Assembly: GCA_030765065.1 (NCBI GenBank)
Contig: CM060975.1
Span: forward strand, 203,902,007 to 203,966,006
Origin: Deroplatys truncata
Taxonomy: Eukaryota > Arthropoda > Insecta > Mantodea > Mantidae
Reading direction: 5' to 3'
Length of the DNA stretch: 64,000 bases
The notes under the pieces are model-generated. The model was given only the letters and a program-made list of their open reading frames with translations, searched no databases and had not been told where the DNA came from. Of the stretch, positions 1-10,790 are shown one piece after another; the stretch's first letter is position 1, and every line of letters starts with the position of its first letter. The translations under genes and the position numbers were made by a program.

Positions 1-469
1 GTTTGATCATCCAACTGTCAGTTTTCTCTCTAATGAAGTTCTAATTTATGCATTTTGCGTAAACAGTTCCTAAATTTAAGTCAGGATTAGTATTCGCTAA
101 TTACAATACTTATTTTAATTTTATAAAAATAAATACGGGTATTCTAATATTTTCTTCGTCTGAAATATTGCCTTAAACTGATTTTAAGAGAAGTTAGGAG
201 ATTGAAAGGGCTGCAATTCGATACCATTAAGGAACAAAACTTAGTAGAACTATTTTTAACAACATGACACATCAGTAGATGCAAGAGAAGCACTGTCTGA
301 TAGTTTCTGAACAATAAATTCCTATGCTTAAATTAGGACCAATTTTATGAAATTTTTAGTTTCAAATTAAGTTATTTTTATCCTAATAAAATTATAAATA
401 TATGTATATTTTTCCATCACCTTTCAGGTACAAGTAGAACATGCTTGTGTATACAGTTTAATGTAGGTA
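1..469. other. AT-rich intergenic, nothing recognised
   Basis: No reading frame, repeat or RNA signal recognised. Confidence 0.5.
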
Positions 470-471
470 TA

Positions 472-831
472 CAGAGTGGGCCATTGAACTTCAGACAGTA
501 CACTATCTCCAAAACTAAGCGTTGTAGAAAGGAATGCCTTTGATAAAAACTGTTTGATATTAGGGGGGAAAGTAAATTCCATTAGTCGTGTTTTGTGTGG
601 GGGACGTTATGATTGTGATTTTAGGGTCAATTTAATTTTTTAAATGGGAATCTACAATTAGGGTAAAATTAAATTGACCCTAAAATGACCATCAAAACGT
701 CCTTCAAATAAAACACGACTAATGCCATTTACTTTCCCCCATAATATCAAGCAACTTTATACAAGACATTTCTTTCTACAACGCTTAGTTTTGGAGATAT
801 TGTACAGTGCCAACTTAAATGGTCCACCCTG
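472..831. mobile_element. Foldback MITE, Tc1/mariner type, copy 1
   Basis: A 360-bp non-coding element whose two halves are inverted copies of each other. It begins CAGAGTGGGCC and ends with the imperfect inverse GGTCCACCCTG. The motifs TCTCCAAAACTAAGCGTTGT and its complement occur symmetrically on both sides, as do ACGTTATGAT-like and GTAAAT-like blocks near the centre. A TA dinucleotide flanks both ends (470-471 and 832-833), as expected for a Tc1/mariner target duplication. A second copy lies at 29666-29987. The autonomous partner is not identified; the termini resemble, but are not identical to, those of the rosa-like transposons in this window. Confidence 0.85.
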
Positions 832-833
832 TA

Positions 834-2007
834 TATCTCTAGTGATTTATTACAAAAAAAACGTATATAAATACCTCTTTATTTTTTAATCTGCTTCTTA
901 AAGCTATCAAGTCAAAGTAAGAAGCGAAGCTTTGGACAGTTCTTTGAAACTAAATGACACAGTATTGATGAAAAAGTAACCTATTGGGTTAATATTTTCG
1001 AAAAATAAAACATTTATGCTTAAAGCAAACCCAAGCTTCGTAATTTTTTAACTTTAGATGAGGTTATTTTTCATATCTCACAAAATTAGAGCACCAAAGA
1101 ATAACTTTCATAATATTTTACATCAACGTGAATGTGAAACTTTTTTTTGCTTATCTCTAGTGACTTGTGGGGAAAATGTACGTAAATATGAACATTTTAC
1201 ATCTGAGTAAAAGCACTACTCAGATGTCAATTTTAATATTTGAATAAATAGAATATTTTGTATCATTTTACACTATATTTAAGATATATTTTAGATTATG
1301 ACTACAATAGCTACAATAGTTGACAAAATTAGCCCGTTCAGTCTCATACCTCCGCTTAGTGTAATTTCTATGACTGCTCTGTTAATATTGACTAATGCAA
1401 CCCAGGACTAATTTCCATTGAACCAGTTACGGCTCTCTGTAGCTTTACACTTATAGGTTCAACTTTCAATGAAATTATGGCATCTACTATTGAAATTTTC
1501 GTAAGTGGTAAACAGATTAAGGCGGAGAGAAAACCGTTCCCATGTATGAAATTAGATGTATAATATAGAGTAGTGGTGGCGAAAGCGCGACTCGCTTGGC
1601 ACTGTGACTCGCAGGCGCAACTCCTTTTCTAGCCGTCTATTCATTTGTTTTCAATGCGCTGCTGAGTGGTGTAGTGCGTGCTGCATATTTGATGACTCGA
1701 GAGAGAAAGGCATTTTCGCCACCCTTGGTGTATAGTATGGACAATTTAAGCGTTCACTTTTTATGCACTTTAATTGCTACCTCTGTTTCTCATTATTTTG
1801 AGACAATCACAAAATGTTATTTGATGAAACTCGTGGTGCAAATATACTGGAAACTTTTAGAATGCCATTTTACTAAAAAGAAAATTAAATTTCTTTATAT
1901 TTGGCAGCTACTTTCTAATGTTTTACGAGTTGATTGCGCGAAGTTTGTTCGATTTGCTCTAATGTTTGTAAATTATCATCATTTAAAGATTTTGTGTTCA
2001 CCCAAAA
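834..2007. other. Intergenic, no gene seen
   Basis: AT-rich. 1567-1670 is locally GC-richer and precedes the mariner pseudogene; it may be that element's 5' part, but I could not find a terminal repeat. Confidence 0.4.
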
Positions 2008-2576
2008 ATGATTTTGAGTAGTCAACATTTCCGGGAAATGATTTTTTACGATCTTAGAACGCCATTAATGCCTAAACAATGTGAAGTTCGGCTTAGAAAT
2101 GCATTTGGCGATGCAGCCCCATCTAAGGTAACAATTTATAATTGGTAAGGTGAATTCAAGTGACATCGGTTTTTTCTTAGTGATAAATTTCGTGACGGAC
2201 GCCCAAAAAACTGCCGTTACTGATAAAAATATTGCCGCTGTTCGAGCAATGCCTGAAGAAGATTGATGGGCACCTTGTAGATTTATTCGGGCGAAATTGG
2301 GCATTGGTGCGAGTCAAATCCAAAACATTTTAAAACAGCTAGACGCGAGAAAACTTTTGTTGCCGATGGATTCCACGTAAACTGACTCCCGATTAAAGAC
2401 AACAACGCATTGATTGGAGCAGAAAAACTCTGGAAAAATTCCAAGGCATGGCTTCAAATTTGGTTTGGAATATCGTTACTGGTGCTGAATCTTGGATTTA
2501 TTGTTATGATTCCGAAAAGAAAAGACAATCGGTTCAATGGGTCTTTCGAACAGAACCTAAGCCTATAAAAGTCCTA
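2008..2576 (+). pseudogene. Mariner transposase remnant, N-terminal two thirds
   Basis: Broken DD34D mariner transposase. From an ATG at 2008 the frame reads SQHFREMIFYDLR, the start of the mariner helix-turn-helix region, then FGDAAPS and TIYNW before a stop. In the next frames come DKFRDGRP, the linker of mariner proteins, and later WIP-like and RIDWSRKTLEKF-like blocks. The last readable block, frame of 2463-2576, contains NIVTGAESWIYCYD. In active mariners this motif is VTGDESW, where D is the first catalytic aspartate; here codon 2484-2486 is GCT (Ala). Homology stops about 2576, before the second and third catalytic residues. Several stops and frameshifts make it a clear pseudogene. The family's usual protein is about 345 residues. 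Confidence 0.85.
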
Positions 2577-3558
2577 AAAATATAAAACATGTAAGTATAT
2601 TAACAAGCTCTGGTCAAGCACTGTTGAAAGGTAAATCGTACAGTTATTTCAAAGTAAGTTACCAGTTTGAAGTTTCTATATCTTCTATTATTTAGATACT
2701 AATGTGGTTAAGAGGGTTTGAGGTCTTCGTAACTGCGTCACACTTGTATAACCAATTGTGATTTATAAACCTTCGGCAGTTGTTGAGGAATAATTTTTAC
2801 AATAATTTTACTTATATAGGTTCGTATTGGCCTGCTTCTGTATTACATGGACTTGAAAATGGACACTGTTCTTCAAACTTGTTTCCTAGGCTGACGAAAA
2901 AATTTGAGGATACTATAACGGAGAGGGATTGTATAGAACAAAATAAGTAGGAAATAAGAGGAATTCGGCATTAGGTTTAAAAATAAGTTCAGGATGATCT
3001 GGACACAACACTTGTAGTTCTGGATATTATTTATTCCCTTATACTATTTCTTGTTAAACAATCTGCACGATTTCCTAATACATACATTTTTTTCGTAGTA
3101 ATATCAATATGTCTATTCCTATTTTTGTAGAATCTAAACCTTTTCCAAATGCATGACCATTTGAAATTTTGAATTGACACTATAAAACACCCTATAGTAT
3201 TGATGAAGGAGAAGGATATCAGTTGAGCCATTACCAAGATGGCAAGATCTGGTGCCGTTGGGTGCACATGGTGGACACCATGTCTCCAGATAGTACATTC
3301 CGTTCATTTGATATCTTCTTTTTATCCTCATAGTTCGGGCAGAGGATTTCGATACCATGCGCATACAATACCTACCTTACGTTTACTGCGATAATGCCTG
3401 AATAATACATACGCCATATACGGAACTACATAAAGTCCTTCTTCAAGATAAAAGAAGCATAAACACACAAGCTTGACAATGTTGGGTGGCGGGAGTAATG
3501 CCAACCTAACGATATAACAAATATTTTTGCGAAAGCCAAACCCTCTTTGCAAATACGA
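2577..3558. other. Intergenic, nothing recognised
   Basis: Short overlapping reading frames only; none has recognisable composition or homology. Confidence 0.4.
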
Positions 3559-3583
3559 TTTTTTTTTTTTTTTTTTTTTTTTT
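3559..3583. repeat. Poly(T) tract at F1 boundary
   Basis: A run of 25 T directly abuts the hairpin end of the minus-strand F1 copy that starts at 3584. It is consistent with homopolymer target choice plus later expansion. Confidence 0.9.
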
Positions 3584-4424
3584 GCTTTCTCTACTACGTA
3601 TAGTCAATAGGGGAAGTATTGCATTTCACCCAAATTTCGATACCGAGATTTCACCGAAAATACATGTTTTGAGGCGTCCCGAAGCCAAATAAATAATTTT
3701 CGGAAACATGTTGGGGTGCGTGTATCTGTCGATGTGTGTGTCTGTCTATCAGTGAACAGCATAACTCAAAAACGAAAAGTCGGATAAATACCAAACTTGG
3801 TATTTGAGTTTAGTATCTTACTAGGATGCGGCACGAAGATGTTCTAGAAAATCCACCCACCTGAGACTACCCTTTACATGGAACATTTTTCGAAAAATTT
3901 ATTTTCTGAAAAATGGTTCTAAGATTTTTAAAATACCATATGTTTAAGATATTTTCATGGCAAATGAAATGTATATCTTGAATTTTCTGGGAATGTCCCC
4001 AAAAGTTCTCTTCATTCTGAATAACTTTCGCATAACTCATAAGCCGTAAGAGGTAGACAAAATTCTATACACGAAAAATGTAGATCTCGTTAAACACAAA
4101 ATTGATACCATATACATTTTTTGCCGAGTGACCCATTTCCGAGATATTCCTCGTTATTTGTTTGAATTTTCCAATACTTATACTTTTTCGTTATTCGTTC
4201 TTTTTGTCCTGGACATGCAAAGAGAATGAAATGCTCCACATAGCAACCAGCTCTTAAAAGATTTGACTATCGCTTAAAGTCTAACATATTCCCCTTGTAC
4301 CTACATGAAAATTATCATTGCTACAAATGCTTATCTCGATTAACATGAATTAAATGGAGAAAGCGTTTGTAAAAACACTTTGTACAAGAGTAGAGAAAGT
4401 CATATGAGTGCAACATATGAGATT
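3584..4424 (-). mobile_element. F1 element, near-complete
   Basis: Reverse-orientation copy. The hairpin end (CTTTCTCTACTACGTATAG) is at the left and the TCTGATG-type end, changed to AATCTCATATG in this copy, at 4405-4424. It has the usual internal order but only a short TG-rich stretch (3718-3745) in place of a microsatellite array. Confidence 0.85.
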
Positions 4425-5590
4425 GTTTATAACTCCAATGTGTTCGTATTCTAGCTATAGCCATTGTAAATCTTTCCGTTCCGGCCTGTATGCGGGTTCT
4501 ACATAAGGGATTGCTCTTGCCCGGGAGTTCAGTTTAGTTCGGTTAGTTAGGAAGTTACGAAGAGAGAAATGGACAGCAAAAATGGACAGTGCCATTGCAA
4601 TTCACTTGTGAGTTGTGACTCTGCAGTTCAGTTGTGTTGTGTTCCGAGTGTGTGCTAAAGACTAGTCAAGTGTAACCTTAGTGCTACGCTGAGTATCTAA
4701 GTGATGAATAAGGTGTGTTTCTCAATAATGCGTGTTCTCGTTTGTTACTATACAGCGGTTATGTTGGTGTTTTTAAATGACGAGAGAATAAGTGGAAGTA
4801 CTAACAATCGAACCAATGCTAATGAATGCGCATGAACACAATTTGTTTGAAATAGTTTGAGATATAGGATTAGTTTGTATGGAAAGCCTACTAAAAGTGT
4901 AGGAATTTTAGAATTATTTTCTAAAATGTCTTCTAAATACCAGGACACAAGACAAAATATTGCGAACGTATCTGAAATGGAATGTTATGTGCACATTTAA
5001 ATTCTGCATTTACTTTCTCTGTCGCTTACTTATGATACGAATATTTCACAAGAAATACATGTTTTGAGGTCCATTGAAGCCAATTTTATTTAGGCGCACG
5101 TGCATAACTGTAAAATTTCAGAGATAGATAAGAAGTATGTATAATCAAAATATTCATTTTATGTGAAATAAATATTTTTGTGGCATTAATCACTTGACAT
5201 ATTCACTGATGTTAGTTTGAATGTTTCATTATTTTCACTCCATACATTTTTTGTTGTGATAAGTCACTTTTTTTATTTCTTTTTTTTTTTATCATCAGCC
5301 TATGCAACGAGACTCCTGTACGCTCCTTTGTAGCCACTACAGAATATACGTTCAAACCTATACTATCAAACTTCATCGCATTTAACAGGAAGTTACAAAT
5401 AATTTTGAGAAAGCTGTGAAAATAAATTACAGTGGTTAGAGAAGCTAAGCTCTTGCGACTCTATCATATAAGTTCATTAATTTTTTTCCAAGGACCTTAC
5501 CGAGTATTTCTAGTGAAATCATATACAATTTTTAAATGGAATACGATATCTCGTTTAACTATCACAGATAATTAATGGAGATAATCAGAT
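4425..5590. other. Intergenic with small F1 scraps
   Basis: 5036-5085 matches the F1 block that reads AAATACATGTTTTGAGG, and 5110-5215 resembles the old F1 subtype. The rest (4425-5030) is unrecognised. Confidence 0.4.
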
Positions 5591-5599
5591 ACTTTGCAC

Positions 5600-5790
5600 A
5601 CGACTTTCTCTACCCACAATACTTAATTTTTGTGATGTATCTTCTACAAACCATTCTTACAGAAGCATAATTTCCTACTTACTTCATTATAATTGAGATA
5701 AACGTTTGCAGAAATAGCTTCAATACACATTTCGTTGTAAGTAGAACAGAGATACAGTCAAATGTTTAAAATGGCTGTCGCTATACGCTG
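5600..5790 (+). mobile_element. F1 fragment, old subtype, 5' end
   Basis: Contains CTTTCTCTACCCA, a diverged TAATTGAGATAAACGTTTGC block and AATAGCTTCAATACACATTT, which are in F1 order. It is truncated on the right. Confidence 0.6.
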
Positions 5791-6236
5791 ACACTCGTTT
5801 ATAACATCAAAAAAGCTAAATAATGACTTTGGACTACAAAATAGTAGAACGAATCAAAATGAGAGTAACAATTATGTTATAAAGGATTAATATAACAAAA
5901 GATTTATTAAATTCGGCATTTTAATGATGTTTAAATTTTTCTTCAGTAAGATTTTGTCTATTTCTCCTGGTTTACTAATTATGTCAAACTGTACAATATT
6001 CTTTCACAACGAAGAGAACTTATCAGACTATTCACAGAACCTTCAAGGAACACATTTTTATTAGTAAGCAAATATAGTAAGCGTTTGGTGTTTTAATAAA
6101 AGTTGTTAAAGCTATTTTGTATAAAATCATAAATAACGAACATTTTTCCATGTTTTTAAATCAAGTACCGATAATTCTTTTACAAAATAACTGAACACTA
6201 TTTTCTACATAATTTATTATCGCTCCTTACCTTACA
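5791..6236. other. AT-rich intergenic
   Basis: Nothing recognised. Confidence 0.4.
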
Positions 6237-6640
6237 TCTTACATTACTTTTGCACATAGTCATCGCCATTATTCAGCCACTTGTCGTAACGGGAAACCAG
6301 ATTTTGCATGCCTCCGTCAAAGCCAAAACTGCACTTATTGTTTCACAACATCATCGTCGTTGAAATGTTTTCCATTAAGGAATCTCTTCAGATGAAGAAA
6401 CAGATGAAAATAGCTTGGTGCCAAATCCAGACGGTACGGAGGTTGGTCGAATTGCTCCCTAACAATGATCGATCAGATTTGAGTTTGTTTGGTTGTGTGT
6501 GGTCAGGCATTATTACTCATTATTGTTTTCCCATAAAATTCGCACAATTGGCGATGAATGTTTACTGAGCAACATTTCCCGAATTCAAAAAACGAATCAC
6601 TGATCTGACTTCACACTCGGCGGGTCGTTCGATAGTTTTG
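6237..6640 (-). pseudogene. Internally deleted mariner transposase
   Basis: Read on the minus strand, 6637-6502 gives ERPAECEVRSVIRFLNSG and then, after a stop, NIHRQLCEFYGKTIMSN. This is the N-terminal helix-turn-helix of the SETMAR/Hsmar-like mariner type common in arthropods. The same frame soon continues into PPYRLDLAPSYFHLFLHL and GKHFNDDDVVKQ, which is the C-terminal end around the third catalytic aspartate (here LAPSY in place of LAPSD). The central 150 or more residues, holding the first two catalytic residues, are missing. The last readable part is a scrambled RYDKWLNNGDDY-like tail near 6240. The element is non-functional. It differs from the mariner at 2008-2576, so two mariner lineages are present. 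Confidence 0.85.
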
Positions 6641-6796
6641 AATATTTCTAAACGCTCTAACAACAGGAAAACACAAAGTAACGATCGCGCACAACTGCGT
6701 CTTGCTTCCTAATGAATGGAGAAATTGATCGTGCATGCTCAAAATCGCAACTGCAACGTCAAAATATTAAAACGGTACTTACTTTAAAAACACGCC

Positions 6797-6924
6797 GCGT
6801 ATAGAGTAGTTTGAGGTGGGGATATCTTCTTGAAAATCGTTGTATCTCATCTTCAGAAGATACTGCTGAACTTTCATACCAAGTAGTTTGATATTTATCC
6901 AACATGCCATTTTTTAGTATTGCT

Positions 6925-6970
<46 letters not shown>

Positions 6971-7103
6971 GACGCATGCACACACCCCATATATGGAAAT
7001 TTTTCTAAAAATACTTTCTATTTTTGTGTTCAGAGGGTCTAAAAAAACGTATTTCCGGTAAAATATCGATATCGAATTTTTTAGGTAGAATAAATATTTC
7101 CTC
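6797..7103 (+). mobile_element. F1 fragment, right half, with (GA)n
   Basis: Contains the F1 blocks TTTCTTGAAAATC, AGATACTGCTGAAC, ATACCAAG, then TTCAGAGGGTCT, TTTCCGGTAAAATATCG and ATCGAATTTTTTAGG. Where most copies have (CA)n, this one has (GA)n at 6928-6972. It is cut at its right end by the next F1 copy. Confidence 0.7.
6928..6972. repeat. (GA)n microsatellite
   Basis: About 22 GA units with one C interruption, at the F1 microsatellite position. Confidence 0.95.
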
Positions 7104-7846
7104 TACTGATGTACTACGTTCACTTGATTTTCTCTACCCATTCTACAACATATTCTCACAAAAGCTTATTCCTCTATCGATTTATGTTAAATGGAACAAA
7201 AAATTTGCAGAAATGGCTTTATTACCATTTCGTTGTGAGTATTAGGGGAATACAATAGGCTTAAGCATAGTCCAATCTTTTAAAAACGATTCGGTTTATG
7301 AAGACTTTGAAATTCGCAGTTTTTGCATGACCATGAGAGAAAAACGAATAGCGACTCAGTAGCTAAAAAAGTATGAACTATTTGACAATTCAAACCATAA
7401 ATAATAATAATACCTGGGAAATGTTTAATGCTAAAAAAATATATTTGAAATAAATAGTGTGATTTTTGTGTAGTTAGTTTATGTCTACCTCTTACGGTTT
7501 ACAAGTTTTACTAAATTCATCCCGAATAAAGTGACTATTTGCAGAAAATTAAGATGTCTTTTATGTATCAAGGAAATATCTTAAACATATGGTAATTTAA
7601 TATAAAAATTTACAGCCATTTAAGAGATAATTAAACAATTATAAACATTTTTCCATGACAAAAAATGAGAGGGCGGATTTTCTTGAAAATCTTCGTGTCA
7701 CATCCTTTGAAGATGATGTTTTCGAGTTAAGCCGTTCACAGATAGACACATGGACACATACATACGCACACAGTACGTCTTCCGAGAATGTTGTTTGCTT
7801 CATGGGATCTGAAAACGTATTTCTGTTGAACACTTGATATCGAATT
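7104..7846 (+). mobile_element. Old F1 copy, left part, split by a younger F1
   Basis: Begins with a diverged F1 start (CTGATGTACTACGTTCACTT) and runs in order to ATATCGAATTTTTT. There it is interrupted by the reverse-orientation copy at 7847-8712. Its missing right end resumes at 8713-8759. Confidence 0.75.
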
Positions 7847-8712
7847 TTTTTTACTTTCTCTACTACGTATAGTAAGTAGGGGAAGTATTGTATTCCACCC
7901 AAAAATTCGATACCGAGATTTCACCGGAAATACATGTTTTGAGACCCCCTGAATCCAAAAAAAGCATTTTTGGAAACATGTCCGTGTGTGTGTCTGTGTG
8001 TGCGCGTGTGTCTGTGAACAGCATAACTCAGAAACGAACAGTCGGATAAACACCAAACTTGGTATTTAGGTTCAGTATCTTCCAGAGATGCGACACGAAG
8101 GTTTTCAAGAAAATTCCCCCACCTCAGATTACCATTTACATGGAACATTTTTCGAAAATTTTAATATTCTCAAAAATGGCTCTTACGATTTTGATTAAAA
8201 TATCATATGTTTAAGATATTGTCATGAGAAATGAAATGTATATCTCGAATTTTCTGGGAATGTCTCCAAGAGTATTCTTCATTGTGAACGACTTTTGCAT
8301 AACTGGTAAACCATAAGAGATAGATAAAAGTTTACTACACAAAAAATGTAGATCGCGTTAAAATACGCAATTTATGTCATATACATTTTTTTGTTGAGTG
8401 AACCGTTTTCGAGATATTGCTTGTTACTCCCTTAAATTTTCCCATACTTATACTTTTTCTCAAATTCGTTATTCATTTTTTTTATGTCCTGGACATGCAA
8501 AGAGAATGGAATGCGCCACATAGCAACCAGCGCTTAAAATACTTGACTATCGCTTATAACCTACCATATTCCCCTTGCACCTACAAGAAAATTAGCAATA
8601 AGATCGACATCTTGATATCTCGATTAACATGAAGCATATGGATAATAAGCATTTGTAAAAATAGTTTGTACAAGAGTAGAGAAAGTCATGTGAGTGTAAC
8701 ACATCAGATTTT
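7847..8712 (-). mobile_element. F1 element, complete, young
   Basis: Full reverse copy from ACTTTCTCTACTACGTATAG to AACACATCAGA with T runs on both sides. The TG-rich tract lies at 7980-8012. It is inserted in the T run of an older F1 copy, which resumes on the other side. Confidence 0.9.
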
Positions 8713-8759
8713 TTGGAATACAATTACTGCTCTATTTACTATAGGCAAGGAGTAGAAAA
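8713..8759 (+). mobile_element. Old F1 copy, right end after the nested insertion
   Basis: GGAATACAATTACTGCTC, then TTTACTATAGGCAAGGAG and TAGAAAAAGTAAAAA, are the expected last 47 bases of the F1 copy that stops at 7846. Confidence 0.75.
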
Positions 8760-9940
8760 AGTAAAAACCAAAACTTACTTAATTTGATTTTATGCACGAG
8801 AGTAGAAAGTGCTGCAGTATTCATCATTTACTTGCCTTGCGGTGAAAGGAGGTGATGACGATCTTAAGAGATTGAAAGCAACTGAATAAAATATCGGTAA
8901 ACAGGAAGATGCTGCACAGGTTGCAGTCTCTGTCGTATGTATATAGCTATTCGAAATAATGGAGGGATGGAGGATAAGTGCTAGAATATGGGGAGTAATT
9001 CAAATTGTCGCCTCGCTCATTCAGAATTGAATTGTACCCACCCCATGTGTTCTGCGCCACCCCAGTTAACCCTCTACCAACTGTAGCTATATACTCCCTC
9101 TGCAAGTAGCATGCATATTTGATAACTCCAGGACGTGGAGTGGCGACAAATTAAGGTCTCCAGAGAGCATCGAAATTGGAAGTGATATTGTGTTAAGTTA
9201 GTTCCACTTCACCGTGCGCTATTATGGGACTGTATGGAGGCTGTTGTTGAGGGAAAGTGCTGTGCTCCACCCTCTCCGTCTCTGACTAAGGGGAAGCTTT
9301 TCCCTCTGTATGTATATAACTTGCCATCTAGAATATTGACATATTCAAATGACAATCTCCTCTGTTCCTTATTGTTCTCCGTTGGCGCACTCTGTCTCGC
9401 TCTGCTTTGCCAAAATGTGAAGAACATGGGGAGAGAACTCCCTCGACAGAAGTCACCGTCGAATATCAACACAACTTCTATGTCACGTGATGAAGAAGTT
9501 TAGAGGTCGCAGTCCAGAAACAATTCACCAAATACGCCATGAATTTTAAACAAACAAACAAACTGAAACATGGAACGGAATCCTGGATGAGAAAATGAGA
9601 GTTGCTGTTTCTGTTTTTCAAACTTGAGAAGCAGCAATTTCGCTGAAAATACTAAGAACACGTCGTCCTTGTCACCGTAATAATCATCGTCATCATCATA
9701 ATCATCAACATGTTTACTTTTCATGGACTGGATGATACTCAATTCCCAGTTCAAGGCATTCTGATTTTTCTATCTTACAAAGGGACATCCTTTTTGTGTA
9801 AGCCCTCTTTAACTTCCAAGGTCACATCGGATGATTCGATTTGATAAATAGTTGGTGGTGCCGAATGGTCTCAAAATCAGGGAAACAAGCTACTTACTGC
9901 AGTAGGAACTTCAAGCAACAAATGTAATTTTACAAATTTA
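8760..9940. other. Intergenic; two antisense open frames of 87-89 codons
   Basis: 9209-9503 is open on both strands (minus 9209-9472, plus 9234-9503). The predicted proteins match no family I know. Mutual antisense openness over the same bases is usually chance. 9683-9706 is a short CAT/ATC-rich tract. Confidence 0.3.
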
Positions 9941-9944
9941 AACA

Positions 9945-10398
9945 GGAAACACCAAGTTATCATTACCCACTTAAGAATTGGAAAGATGACAAAGAATACA
10001 AAGATGACACATTCCTATGTGATCACCAAAGAAACTCAGCCGCAGTGTTCAGCATGTTCCATTGACAGTTGCTCATGTACTCGTAGAATGCCAACGTTAT
10101 AACCCACACAGGAAAATATATAACATCCCAAATAATATAGCTGTCTTAATGATTCAACAATGTATAGAAAGATTATAATGTTCTTACAAAATATATAACT
10201 GTATAATAAATTTTAAAGCAATTCTAATATAATTATAACTGTTCTTTAATTACATTGTTCACACAAGAACAGCATTATCTGTTTGTTACCAAATGATATT
10301 ATGTATGTATATTCCTAGAAATCTATTAATATTAAACTACCATTATATTAATGTAAGAGTCGCTTTGTGAGTTAAAGCGACTTAAAATAAATAAATTA
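9945..10398 (+). mobile_element. LINE 3' end (jockey/I-like) with tail hairpin
   Basis: The frame around 9949-10090 reads HQVIITHLRIGKMT, then HSYVITKETQPQCSAC and later SCTRRMP. This matches the C-terminal end of insect LINE polyproteins after the RNase H domain, where RLRIGHT and THSYL are followed by a CxxC-type zinc-binding cluster. About 250 bp of AT-rich 3' UTR follows. It ends in an inverted repeat (AGTCGCTT at 10357, AAGCGACT at 10375) and AATAAATAAATTAAA, a typical LINE tail. It is heavily 5' truncated and the frame is broken. Confidence 0.7.
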
Positions 10399-10439
10399 AA
10401 AAAGTAGAAACGTAAATAAAAAGACATGGAAAAAGGCAC

Positions 10440-10790
10440 AAATGTTTCTATATGGCGCTAAGATATGGACATTGACAAAAAAGGGAGAAATGGGAAACAC
10501 ACAAATGAAATGGGATTTCTAAGAGCAGTTGGAGGATATGCTAGATGGATAAAAAGAGATGCACAAAAATTAAACAAGAATTAAATGTTTATAGTTTAAA
10601 GAGAATAGTATATAAAACAGAAGTAATTCTAAAGAACATTTACTGAGAGTGAAAGGATCAGGAATACCAAGCAAGGTGTTTGACTATAACCCAAAAAGAG
10701 TTGCACGTCCATATCAGAGATGTATAGACCAGGATTTTCTTCAAGAGGACGCAACAGTTCAGATGGACTAAACTTTGACATTGATGATGA
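10440..10790 (+). mobile_element. LINE reverse transcriptase C-terminal remnant
   Basis: Short frames give MFLYGAKIWTLTKK, then FLRAVGGYARWIKRDAQKL, then GIPSKVFDYNPKR and ARPYQRCIDQ. This order (YGSEVWTL, FLRxxxGY, RLPK..YxPxGRR, GRPxxRW) is the post-polymerase tail found in many arthropod endonuclease-reverse transcriptase LINEs. Several stops and frameshifts are present. A run of GATGATGATGACGAT follows. The same family occurs at 38420-39080. Confidence 0.7.

Noticed and set aside
1674-2021. 115-codon frame upstream of the mariner
   Set aside because: No mariner or other homology; it ends inside the transposase in another frame.
9209-9503. Mutually antisense 87-89 codon frames
   Set aside because: Same bases open on both strands with no recognisable protein; most likely chance in a GC-richer patch.
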